This document shows positions 27,371-34,333 of a DNA stretch of 39,365 bases, piece after piece; position 1 is the first letter of the stretch; each line of letters begins with the position of its first letter. The notes under the pieces are model-generated. The model saw nothing but the letters and a program-made list of their open reading frames with translations, did not search any database and was not told the origin of the DNA. Origin of the DNA: a virus; IMG/VR virus record IMGVR_UViG_3300046692_000351, positions 1 through 39,365 of that record; one strand, written 5' to 3'. The position numbers and the translations under genes are program-made.

Positions 27371-28941
27371 TATGCAGCCTTGCGTTCGAAGATTCCCCAA
27401 GGGAAGTTGTCGTTTGCGGGCAGAATGCCTTCGACAAAGCCAGGCGTCGCCCGGACGATACCTTCACGACGCCTTGCGTGATCACGCAGCGTGCCGTTCA
27501 GGTTGATGGAATAGTCAGCGATGAACGTGACATTCGGCCCAAACTTCTTATAGCGAAGACCACGACCGATCCGCTGACGAAGTTCGACCTCAGCCTTCAT
27601 TCCACCGCCGAGCTGCACCAGGCCGATCGCCGGGCAGTCGACCCCGACATCGAGGATCTTGGTGCCGATGACGACATCGATCCGGCCGGCAGCCAGATCA
27701 GCCAGGCGCGCCTTGCGCTCCTTCTGGTCATCGTCGCCGCGCAGGAACACGACACGCAGCCCGAAACGCTTGTAGAGCGCCATCAGATTGTCGCCGGCCT
27801 CGGTGCGCGCAACCAGGGTGAGGGTAGGGAGCCCGTAGCGCTTCGCCATCATGGCGTCTTCGAGCATGACCTTGTGAAGAGGGGAGGTATCCCTGACATA
27901 GGCCAGCGTATAGGCGCGCTCGAAGGGCGAGGACTTGTGCAGGCCCTTCGGCGCCTCGCAATCGCGGAAAACGAAGTAGGGCTTGGCGAGAATGCCACGC
28001 TCGATCAGCAGCGACTCCGGAATGTCGATCAGGACGGGACCGAAGGCGGCCATCAGGCGCATATTGTCCGCAGCCGAATCCTTCATGAAGGGCGTGGCCG
28101 TCAGAGCAACTCGGATCGTGGCGTTCTTGCAGTGGCGCAGGATCTCGTAATAGGAGGTGCCGCCCGCTTCATGGGCTTCCTCGCCGATCACGACCTCGAC
28201 CAGCTCCAGAAACTTGACGATGGCAGCCCGGCGCTTGGCCTTCTTGTCGAAGCGATCCTGTGCGAGGCGAGCGATCTCGGCTTCAGTGATTTCGGAGTTG
28301 CCGTTCTTGCGCTGGTGCGCAGACTTGACGACTGCGCGGCGCTCGGCAGCGAGATCCGGAACCTCGAGCGCCTGGACGAGGGTCTGCACCATGCCGAGGT
28401 TGACGCCGCGCACGAACTTCATTTCGCCGTCGCCGATCTGCCCGGTGTTGAAGCCGATCTCCTGCAGCTGATCGTCCATCTGGTAGAGCAGAATCCCGCG
28501 CGTGGTCAAAAACAGCGTCATGCGCTTGAAGCGGGACATGATCAGCTTAGCGATCTTCGACTTACCACCGCCCGTGGCGACACGGATGATGCCGGCGCCG
28601 TGCTTTTCGACCTGGCGCAGCGCCTTCATCTGGTAGTCGTAGCGCGGATCGTCGTTGCCGAACTCGTCAACGATCGGGTTTTCGGGGCCGAGCGGGGTGG
28701 CATGCGGCTTGAAGACCTCGTAGACCGTGTGGCCGATGCGCTCGAGCTCAGCCTTGACCGTGTAGGCAAAGCCCGCCGGAAACGTATTCTTGGTGATCGA
28801 GAAGAAGCTTGCCGTGCCGGAGAAGCCCAGGCCGCCCTCTTCCTTGTAAGAGAGGAGGGAGGCCACAAAGTTCTTCACCTCCCTCGGAGGATCTCGAAGC
28901 TGGGCAACGACGGCGTTGCGGGCGATCGTTACGACTGCCAT
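27370..28941 (-). CDS. SF2 DEAD/DEAH-like helicase (UvsW-like)
   Basis: 523 residues. Motifs in order: Q-like YDYQMKALRQ (about 101-110), Walker A ATGGGKSK (122-129), motif II GEEAHE (253-258) with Glu in the place of the usual DEAH Asp, motif III ALTATPF (279-285), motif V TKILDVGVDCP (427-436) and motif VI QRIGRGLR (456-463). Such enzymes unwind branched DNA or RNA; T4 UvsW is the best-known phage relative and acts in recombination and origin silencing. The GEEAHE variant changes the Mg-binding Asp to Glu and may lower activity. Class I promoter upstream, shared with the divergent ParB-like gene. Confidence 0.85.
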   Translation of the reverse strand: MAVVTIARNAVVAQLRDPPREVKNFVASLLSYKEEGGLGFSGTASFFSITKNTFPAGFAYTVKAELERIGHTVYEVFKPHATPLGPENPIVDEFGNDDPRYDYQMKALRQVEKHGAGIIRVATGGGKSKIAKLIMSRFKRMTLFLTTRGILLYQMDDQLQEIGFNTGQIGDGEMKFVRGVNLGMVQTLVQALEVPDLAAERRAVVKSAHQRKNGNSEITEAEIARLAQDRFDKKAKRRAAIVKFLELVEVVIGEEAHEAGGTSYYEILRHCKNATIRVALTATPFMKDSAADNMRLMAAFGPVLIDIPESLLIERGILAKPYFVFRDCEAPKGLHKSSPFERAYTLAYVRDTSPLHKVMLEDAMMAKRYGLPTLTLVARTEAGDNLMALYKRFGLRVVFLRGDDDQKERKARLADLAAGRIDVVIGTKILDVGVDCPAIGLVQLGGGMKAEVELRQRIGRGLRYKKFGPNVTFIADYSINLNGTLRDHARRREGIVRATPGFVEGILPANDNFPWGIFERKAA

Positions 28942-28978
28942 TTGTTTTCCTTCAACTTGCCTATTGCGTTCTGCGGAG

Positions 28979-29007
28979 GTTATAGTAAGTAATCTCTTAC
29001 TTATTCG
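28979..29007. promoter_or_regulatory. Class I site between divergent genes (bidirectional promoter)
   Basis: AAGTAA-TCTC-TTACTT (28987-29002). To the right TATTCG (29002-29007) is -10-like and GTTATA (28979) -35-like; to the left TACTAT (28987-28982) is a good -10. One palindrome can therefore control the helicase (start 28941) and the ParB-like gene (start 29019) together. Confidence 0.7.
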
Positions 29008-29018
29008 GAACCGTCCAT

Positions 29019-29765
29019 ATGCGCAAGATTGAATATCTGAACGTCGCCGTCACCGAGCTGCGGAAGAATCCCTGGAACACCAACAAGGTGAGCCCGGAAA
29101 ATGAGCTCAAGATCCGCGAGAGCCTCAATCGCAATGGCATGTTCAAGCCGATTGTCGTTCGCGAAGTCGAGGGCGTGCCTGGATTTGAAATCCTGGGCGG
29201 CGAGCACCGCTGGGAACAGGCGATCGAACTTGGCGAATCTGAGGTGCCGGTTGCCAACCTCGGCGTCATCTCTGAGAAGCAGGCCAAGGAAATCGGTCTC
29301 ATCGACAACGCGCGGTATGGATCCGATGACACCTTGGGGTTGGCTGATCTGCTGAAGGAGATCGGTGATGTTCCTGAATTGCAAAGCTTTCTTCCTTATG
29401 GACAGGCTGACATTGACGCTATTTTCAATGCGTCAGTTATAGCGCTGGACGACTTGGAGATTGACGAAAGCTTCGAAAAGGCACCGGAAACGGAAGACGA
29501 AGCACCGCTTCCCAAGGTCGCCAAGACCCACGCTCAGATGCGCTTCAAGGTTCCGATCGCAGACGCCGAGCGCATCACGGCTCTCATTGCCAAGACCCAG
29601 AAGGATCACGGCTACACGACCGAGGATGAGCTGACGAATGCCGGCGACGCGCTGGTCCATCTCCTCGGCGATCACCTGCGGCGCGCGGCCGGCGCTCTTG
29701 CCTATAACGACGACGAAATCGAAGCCACGCTGGATGCGGCGCTGGCAAACCCGGATGATATCTGA
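29019..29765 (+). CDS. ParB/Srx-fold domain protein (first of two)
   Basis: 248 residues. The N-terminal 100 residues are a ParB-N fold: VAVTELRKNPWNTN, then IRESLNRNGMFKPIVVR and ILGGEHRWEQAIELGESEVPV (the GGEHR box, about residues 62-66), then SEKQAKEIGLIDN. The C-terminal part is a helical linker and a second domain without the HTH of plasmid ParB. Such proteins are CTP/ATP-using or nuclease-like enzymes near phage packaging genes and in DNA-modification systems. It overlaps the next gene by one base (TGATG). Confidence 0.85.
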   Translation: MRKIEYLNVAVTELRKNPWNTNKVSPENELKIRESLNRNGMFKPIVVREVEGVPGFEILGGEHRWEQAIELGESEVPVANLGVISEKQAKEIGLIDNARYGSDDTLGLADLLKEIGDVPELQSFLPYGQADIDAIFNASVIALDDLEIDESFEKAPETEDEAPLPKVAKTHAQMRFKVPIADAERITALIAKTQKDHGYTTEDELTNAGDALVHLLGDHLRRAAGALAYNDDEIEATLDAALANPDDI

Positions 29766-30439
29766 TGTCTGAACCCAACCACGCCATTGAAATTGTCGAT
29801 ATCGGCTGGCTGAAGGAATACGAGGCGAACGCCAAGAAGCACCCCGACGACGAAGTCGCCAAGCTTGCGACCTCGATCGAGAAGTTCGGCTGGACGGCGC
29901 CGATCATCGTCTGGAAGGATGGCGTCATCATCGCTGGTCACGGCCGGCGCAAGGCAGCTCTCAAGCTCGGCCTGAAGAAGGTTCCGGTCATCGTCCGTCG
30001 CGACCTGACCAAGACCCAGGCCGACGCGCTGCGCCTGGCTGACAACCGTGTCGCCGGCACGCAGTATGACCAGGCCGCGATCCAGATTGAACTGCAGCGC
30101 CTGGCTGATGAACTGGATGGTTCGTTTGAGCTGTCCGACATGGGCTTCACCGACAAGGAGCTCGACTTCTCGCTGGGCGACCTGGCCGAGATCTCCGACG
30201 ACCTCTTCGTCGATGACATCTCCAGCGCTGTCGAAACCCAGAAGGAAGAGAACAAGGTCAAGGTTGAAGCGGTCGACGACACGGCCGCTCCCGTTGGCGA
30301 TGCCCTCGGCTTCAAGCGCGTCACGATCGAGGAGAGCCGCAAGCTCAAGGGCTTGATGGCCCAGATCGAGACCCGCTCCGGCAAGTCCGGCGTGCAGGCC
30401 CTGATCCATGTTCTTTCTGCAGCCGTCGAAGTTAAGTAA
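29765..30439 (+). CDS. ParB/Srx-fold domain protein (second)
   Basis: 224 residues. The ParB-like block is at residues 1-95: EIVDIGWLKEYEANAKKHPD, VAKLATSIEKFGWTAPIIVW, GVIIAGHGRRKAALKLGLKK (GHGRR box) and ADALRLADNRVAG. This version ('pay attention to GHGR ... RLADN') is the one that commonly sits next to DNA methylases and terminases in phages. The C-terminal part is acidic and helical. It ends in a TAA that is already part of a class I-like sequence. Confidence 0.85.
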   Translation: MSEPNHAIEIVDIGWLKEYEANAKKHPDDEVAKLATSIEKFGWTAPIIVWKDGVIIAGHGRRKAALKLGLKKVPVIVRRDLTKTQADALRLADNRVAGTQYDQAAIQIELQRLADELDGSFELSDMGFTDKELDFSLGDLAEISDDLFVDDISSAVETQKEENKVKVEAVDDTAAPVGDALGFKRVTIEESRKLKGLMAQIETRSGKSGVQALIHVLSAAVEVK

Positions 30440-30449
30440 GGAATTACAT
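30434..30449 (+). promoter_or_regulatory. Degenerate class I palindrome at a gene junction
   Basis: AAGTAA-GGAA-TTACAT overlaps the stop of the second ParB gene and ends exactly at the ATG of the next. No room for a promoter ahead of the start, so it may be a decayed site or an operator/translation signal; the GGAA is also the likely ribosome-binding site. Confidence 0.35.
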
Positions 30450-30878
30450 ATGTCGAATGTCGTTTCACTTCTCACCCGCAAGCCCTGGCACGAGGAGCAG
30501 GCTGAAAAGCGGCGCCAGCGCCGGGCCGAGGGTCGCAAGAAGAGGAAGGAGCTGTCCGAGGCAAAGGCCGATCACAAGGTAACCCAGCTCGCGATGCTCG
30601 ACGAGATCCGCAAGCTGGTCGAGGAAGACAAGTTCGAAGGGCTGCTGATCGTCGGGCGCGATCCGAAGACCAAGAATTTCTACAACGACTTCGTCCTCGA
30701 TGTCACCACCGTCCCGCTCAACGACTACTACGCCTATTCCGGCGTCCTTGCGACGCTCGCAACCGAGCTCAACCAGTGCGCCACGATGGCACCGGCGCTA
30801 ATGGCCGACGGGTCGACGCTCGATCCGTATCTGGAGCCGCCCGAGGTCGTCTACATGGAGGGCGACTTCGATGACTGA
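30450..30878 (+). CDS. Hypothetical protein, 142 aa
   Basis: ATG 30450 is favoured by GGAA eight bases upstream; the open frame to 30408 overlaps the ParB gene. It starts MSNVVSLLTRKPWHEEQ, then a strongly basic helix (AEKRRQRRAEGRKKRKELS) and an alpha/beta part (LLIVGRDPKTKNFYNDFVLD). A nucleic-acid-binding N-terminus is likely. Overlaps the ABC ATPase start by 8 bp. Confidence 0.75.
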   Translation: MSNVVSLLTRKPWHEEQAEKRRQRRAEGRKKRKELSEAKADHKVTQLAMLDEIRKLVEEDKFEGLLIVGRDPKTKNFYNDFVLDVTTVPLNDYYAYSGVLATLATELNQCATMAPALMADGSTLDPYLEPPEVVYMEGDFDD

Positions 30879-31500
30879 TTATATCATCACCCGCAAGTTC
30901 AACACCTCTGTCGAGCGCACGCCGCGCGTCCTCGAAATCGCTGAAGCCTTTGGGCTTGGCCTCTCCGACAAGGAGTTCGTGGTCTATGACGGGCTGAAGA
31001 TCACCATCAATCTCGGCGATGTCGTCTACATCAAGGGTCAGTCCGGCTCAGGCAAGTCTCTGCTGCTGAAGGATCTCACCGCCCAGATGACCGCAGGCGG
31101 CCTCAAGGTCGCGGATCTGAACAAGATCGAGCTGGAAGAGCGCCCGGTCATCGAGCTCGTCGGCAAGACGACTGTCGAGGCAACCGATCTGCTCGCCAAG
31201 GCCGGCATCTCCGACGCCTATATCTACCTGCGCAAGCCTTCCGAACTGTCCGACGGCCAGCGCTACCGCTTGAAGCTCGCAATCCTGATGGCGTCGGACG
31301 CCGATATCTGGATCGCTGACGAATTCGGCGCCGTGCTCGATCGCACGACGGCAAAGCTCGTCGCCTTCTCGATGCAGAAGGTCGCCCGGCGCATGAACAA
31401 GACCTTCATGATCGCAACCACCCATGACGACCTGGTGGAAGAGCTCGGCCCGTCGCTGACCATCACCAAGCGCTTCCGCGAGAAGGTCGAGGTCGCATGA
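30871..31500 (+). CDS. Stand-alone ABC-type ATPase (COG2401-like)
   Basis: 209 residues. Walker A GQSGSGKS (56-63), ABC signature LSDGQ (126-130) in SELSDGQRYRLKLAI, Walker B IWIADEF (146-152), D-loop AVLD and H-loop H185 in TTHDD: a full nucleotide-binding domain. There is no membrane partner. The start FNTSVERTPRVLEIAEAFGL and the phrase PSELSDGQRYR are what I know from COG2401 proteins, in which an ABC ATPase is fused to an acetyltransferase-like domain. Here that second half is probably the separate 32406-33275 gene. The cellular role of COG2401 is unknown. Overlaps the Tad2-like gene by 4 bp. Confidence 0.9.
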   Translation: MTDYIITRKFNTSVERTPRVLEIAEAFGLGLSDKEFVVYDGLKITINLGDVVYIKGQSGSGKSLLLKDLTAQMTAGGLKVADLNKIELEERPVIELVGKTTVEATDLLAKAGISDAYIYLRKPSELSDGQRYRLKLAILMASDADIWIADEFGAVLDRTTAKLVAFSMQKVARRMNKTFMIATTHDDLVEELGPSLTITKRFREKVEVA

Positions 31501-31784
31501 ACTACGGCCAGGCACTTGAATTCGTGAAGCGGGGAGGGGTCGCCAGGCGCCAGGAATGGAAGCCGGCGCAGATCATCTACCTCGAGCAGGGCTCGCGCGA
31601 TGGCCTGAAGGGCCACAAGCGCCTGGCTGCCGTCCTTAACGCTGAGCTGTTCCAGGACGGCGACAAGGGCACGGTCACGCGCCTGCCGAACATCAACATG
31701 AAGACGCCGGCTGGTGAGACGCTGACCGGATTTAACCCCTCCCAGCTCGATCAGCTGGCCGAGGATTGGGAGATTGTGGAATGA
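31497..31784 (+). CDS. tad2: DUF2829 / Tad2 (Thoeris anti-defence 2) protein
   Basis: 95 residues, the usual length for Tad2. The family features are clear: N-terminal MNYGQALEFVKRGGVARRQEW (the MNFGEALExLKxGxxVxRxGW pattern), a strand IIYLEQG, a loop with charged residues, LPNINMKTPAGETL and the C-terminal signature QLDQLAEDWEIVE. Tad2 tetramers trap the gcADPR signal of Thoeris and block NAD+-depletion immunity. The whole family is present without truncation. It is sandwiched between the ABC ATPase and small genes of the same operon, all overlapping by 4 bp. Confidence 0.9.
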   Translation: MNYGQALEFVKRGGVARRQEWKPAQIIYLEQGSRDGLKGHKRLAAVLNAELFQDGDKGTVTRLPNINMKTPAGETLTGFNPSQLDQLAEDWEIVE

Positions 31785-31978
31785 GCAAGTTCGTCACCAC
31801 CAAGGATATCGTCATTCCAGCCGGCACCGAGGTCGATTTCGCGCCGGTCAGGACCGAATATTTCACCCGTCATGGCGAGGCCCTGATTGGCTTCGACAAG
31901 GACACGACCGGATCGCTGCGCTTCGATTGGGAAGAAGCTGAGCAGCTCGGCCTTATTCGGGAGCGCGCCGATGGCTAA
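31781..31978 (+). CDS. Hypothetical protein, 65 aa
   Basis: Start coupled to the Tad2 stop (ATGA at 31781-31784). Two beta-rich segments (VTTKDIVIPAGTEVDFAPV and EALIGFDKDTTGSLRFD) and a short helix. No motif visible. It could be a small partner of the preceding genes. Overlaps the HAD gene by 8 bp. Confidence 0.7.
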   Translation: MSKFVTTKDIVIPAGTEVDFAPVRTEYFTRHGEALIGFDKDTTGSLRFDWEEAEQLGLIRERADG

Positions 31979-32294
31979 CCGCGGCTGGTATGGCGTCGAC
32001 CTCGACGGGACGCTGGCGACCTACGATCACTGGCGCGGCATCGATCATGTGGGCGAGCCGATCATGCCTATGATCCGGCGCGTTCGCGAGTGGCTCGACC
32101 GCGGCGAGGAAGTCCGCATCTTCACCGCGCGCTGTGCCGGGCCGGAAAACTGCAGGCCGGCGATCGAGAAGTTCTGCCTGGAACATATCGGCGAGATCCT
32201 GCCGATCACCAATATCAAGGATTTTGGCCTGATCGAGCTCTGGGACGATCGCGCGGTTCAGGTCGTCTACAACACCGGTGAGCGGGTCGGCTGA
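31971..32294 (+). CDS. HAD-superfamily phosphohydrolase, 107 aa
   Basis: ATG 31971 gives MANRGWYGVDLDGTLATYDH with the motif I DLDGT (D10 nucleophile, D12 acid/base). Motif II is probably the T of RIFTARCAG, and motif IV is DFGLIELWDDRA. The length is short for HAD, with no separate cap. Phages often carry this type near nucleotide metabolism genes; it may remove phosphate from a (modified) nucleotide or polynucleotide 3' end. No lysine motif III is obvious. Overlaps both neighbours. Confidence 0.85.
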   Translation: MANRGWYGVDLDGTLATYDHWRGIDHVGEPIMPMIRRVREWLDRGEEVRIFTARCAGPENCRPAIEKFCLEHIGEILPITNIKDFGLIELWDDRAVQVVYNTGERVG

Positions 32295-32416
32295 TGACGC
32301 TCACCATCATTCTTCTCGTGCTGCTTGTGCTTTACCTCGTGCATGACGAAGTGAAGTTCAGGGAGCGCTGGGAAGAGCTACACAAGCTCAAGGGCAGCGA
32401 GGACGATGCTTCCTGA
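32294..32416 (+). CDS. 40-aa single-span membrane protein
   Basis: ATG 32294 lies inside the HAD stop (TGATG) and the frame ends at 32416 within the next gene. The peptide is MTLTIILLVLLVLYLVHDEV with a hydrophobic N-terminal span, then a charged helix FRERWEELHKLKGSEDD. N-in/N-anchored topology with a cytoplasmic coiled tail is likely. Overlap of both neighbours by a few bases supports translation. No family recognised. Confidence 0.65.
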   Translation: MTLTIILLVLLVLYLVHDEVKFRERWEELHKLKGSEDDAS

Positions 32417-33275
32417 TATCGAGACACTGATCGAGCGAAACGCGAGCCCTCGCGCAAATTTCGCGCTCACGGATGAAATGTTCGTGGAGCGCGGAACCAA
32501 GGCGGATTGGGAGCTTCTGCACGATCTCCACTACAAGGCCGAGGGCCTGCCGATCGGGCCGCAGTTCTGGAAGCTGACGCTCGCCGGGCAGACGATCGGC
32601 GTCCTCGTCGTCGGCATGCCGAAGGGCATGCTGAAGGAGAGGCACCTGGTCTTCAAGAAGTTGGCGCCTGGCTCCGGCGAGACGACGCTGACCAACACCA
32701 ATCGCTACCACTACATCAACGCCAATTTCCGCGTGGTCTCGCGCTTCGTCATCGACACGATGTTCCGCGGGATCGGCGCCGGCTACCGGATGATGAACCT
32801 GGTCGCGCGCATGGACGGTCACAAGTTCATGGAGATTCAGTCCTCGATGTCGAAGTTCAACGCCTTCGGTCAGAAGGCAGGCTTCCGCTTCGTCAAGCCG
32901 ATGAACGCCAACAAGTTCGACACCGGTATGAAGTTCTTCCGCGGTAATTTCGAATCCACGCCCCAGGACTTCGAGGCGGTGGTCAACGAGCTGGAGAACT
33001 CGCCGCGGTTCGAACAGCTGTTTGCGGCCTGCAAGGAATTCTACCAGAAGAACTCGGCGACCGAGAACACCGGTGCGGCCCGTGATGGTGCTGACGCGCG
33101 TGTGGCAGCTATGAGCCCGCGGGATATCATCAAGGGCATTCAGCAGATGAGCCTGGCCTCGCCTATGTATGGCGTCTTCCAGAACCCGGATCTCGGCCGC
33201 ACGCTGCCGGAGCGTTTACCCCTGACTGCTTTCGATCGGCAGCAGCCGACGGCAAGGCTGGTGCTTAATGGCTAA
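32406..33275 (+). CDS. GNAT-fold acyltransferase-like protein (Mom/COG2401 C-domain type)
   Basis: 289 residues. Residues about 25-165 form a GNAT-like domain: ERGTKADWELLHDLHYKAEG, LTLAGQTIGVLVVGMPKG, NANFRVVSRFVIDTMFRGIG with the acetyl-CoA loop RGIGAG (121-126), then MDGHKFMEIQSSMSKFNAFG and AGFRFVKP. This arrangement is that of the acetyltransferase half of COG2401 and is also reminiscent of phage Mu Mom, a GNAT-fold DNA base modifier. The C-terminal 120 residues are a helical extension. Its place next to an ABC ATPase and two ParB-like proteins fits a base-modification or nucleoprotein system; substrate unknown. Confidence 0.7.
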   Translation: MLPDIETLIERNASPRANFALTDEMFVERGTKADWELLHDLHYKAEGLPIGPQFWKLTLAGQTIGVLVVGMPKGMLKERHLVFKKLAPGSGETTLTNTNRYHYINANFRVVSRFVIDTMFRGIGAGYRMMNLVARMDGHKFMEIQSSMSKFNAFGQKAGFRFVKPMNANKFDTGMKFFRGNFESTPQDFEAVVNELENSPRFEQLFAACKEFYQKNSATENTGAARDGADARVAAMSPRDIIKGIQQMSLASPMYGVFQNPDLGRTLPERLPLTAFDRQQPTARLVLNG

Positions 33276-33522
33276 GCCGCGCCGCACCGAGAAGCAGAAG
33301 GAGCTGATGGGACTGATTCTGAAGGCAGCCGGGGAGGGGAGGTATCTCACGCCTTCTGAGCTGCATGAGAAGATCTCCTACGAGGCGAGCTACGGAGCGA
33401 TCCGGATCTCTATCAAGTTTCTCGCCCATCAAGGCATGATCGAGAAGCGCCCGGTCGGTAACTATGTGCATCTGGTTCCGACTATGAAAGGCTACGATTG
33501 GTTCCGCCCGGCAGCTTCATGA
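33268..33522 (+). CDS. Winged-helix DNA-binding protein, 84 aa
   Basis: Helices RRTEKQKELMGLILKAAGEG, TPSELHEKISY (helix 2), GAIRISIKFLAHQGMI (recognition helix) and a beta wing EKRPVGNYVHLVPT make a compact winged helix. It could be the regulator of the local palindromes, as it is the only clear HTH-type protein of suitable size next to a class I site. It overlaps the GNAT gene by 8 bp. Its last codons lie within the arm of a long inverted repeat. Confidence 0.75.
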   Translation: MAKPRRTEKQKELMGLILKAAGEGRYLTPSELHEKISYEASYGAIRISIKFLAHQGMIEKRPVGNYVHLVPTMKGYDWFRPAAS

Positions 33523-33626
33523 ATTCCCGTCCATTCACTGTCTATTAGTAACATCTAGTAAGTAAGTAATTAATTACTTATAATATGACAGTGAACGGAC
33601 GGGAATGAAGATCCTCCGGGCGGAAC
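33501..33626. repeat. Long inverted repeat around a class I operator
   Basis: Outer arms GTTCCGCCCGG (33501-33511) and CCGGGCGGAAC (33616-33626) are exact. Middle arms ATTCCCGTCCATTCACTGTC (33523-33542) and GACAGTGAACGGACGGGAAT (33587-33606) pair over 20 bp with one mismatch. CTTCAT/ATGAAG lies between. The loop carries the class I palindrome at 33564-33579. The left arm codes for the C-terminus of the winged-helix protein. Confidence 0.85.
33555..33584 (+). promoter_or_regulatory. Class I promoter/operator before the terminase genes
   Basis: The perfect palindrome AAGTAATTAATTACTT (33564-33579) is followed by a consensus -10, TATAAT (33579-33584), with CTAGTA 18 bp before it. A further half-site TTACTTACTT lies at 33651-33660. 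Confidence 0.75.
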
Positions 33627-33673
33627 AGCCGCGTCTGCGGACATAAGGATTTACTTACTTTTTGGAAGAGAGA

Positions 33674-34333
33674 ATGTCTGAGGAAGTCGAAGTCAAGGAA
33701 GAGGCAAAGGACGCAGCTGCCGCGGGCGCTAAGCGTATGTCCGATGCTGACTTCGCTGAAGCAAAGGAGCTTTACGAGCTTGGCAAGGCCGGGCTGTCGG
33801 AGCTCGCCGACCAGTTCGGTGTTTCGCGCCAGGCACTCTCCCAGCGTTTAAAGAGCGCAGGAGCGGTCAAGGGCTCTCGGGCGCACGAGGTAGCGGCTGC
33901 GGCTAAGAAGGCTGTCACCGGCGCTGCTGGGTCATCTGCTGCTGCAACCGCGGAACGCTTCGCGGACAAGCGCGGCGAGTGGATCGAAGAAACGCGCATC
34001 ACCGGCTTTCGCCAGCTCAAGCTCGCGCGCCAGCTCGCCCAGAAGGTGGTTCAGGATGCGCTGTCTGCCGGCCGCTCGATCGCGACTACCGACGATGAGC
34101 TGAAGGCCGTCATGCGCCTCAACAAGATCCTCTGCGACAACATCGAGTCCACGCTCAACCTGCTCGAAGCCGACAAGCACGTCGATCAGAACGACCTGCC
34201 GTCGCTCAACATCGAGGATCTGACCAACGAAGACATCCTGAAGCACCATATCGGCACCGGCGCGCTCCCCGAGGGCTCGACGGTCGACGATATGCTGGCC
34301 GATGAAGCCGATCCGGGACTGATCGATGAGTGA
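33674..34333 (+). CDS. terS: Terminase small subunit
   Basis: ATG 33674 is chosen (GGAAGAGAGA just before it); a TTG at 33662 is less likely. 219 residues: an acidic start, then an HTH, SDADFAEAKELYELGKAGLSELADQFGVSRQALSQRLKSAG (about 22-62) with the GVSRQALSQRL recognition helix. Next come a coiled region of Ala/Lys, a helical oligomerisation core (FRQLKLARQLAQKVVQDALS) and an acidic C-terminus. TerS binds the packaging (pac/cos) site and hands DNA to TerL. The neighbouring long inverted repeat is a candidate binding site. Its stop overlaps the TerL start by 8 bp. Confidence 0.85.
   Translation: MSEEVEVKEEAKDAAAAGAKRMSDADFAEAKELYELGKAGLSELADQFGVSRQALSQRLKSAGAVKGSRAHEVAAAAKKAVTGAAGSSAAATAERFADKRGEWIEETRITGFRQLKLARQLAQKVVQDALSAGRSIATTDDELKAVMRLNKILCDNIESTLNLLEADKHVDQNDLPSLNIEDLTNEDILKHHIGTGALPEGSTVDDMLADEADPGLIDE

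Noticed and set aside
27478-28992. A 504-codon rightward frame opposite the helicase
   Set aside because: The helicase motifs are unambiguous on the minus strand; this frame is its antisense shadow.
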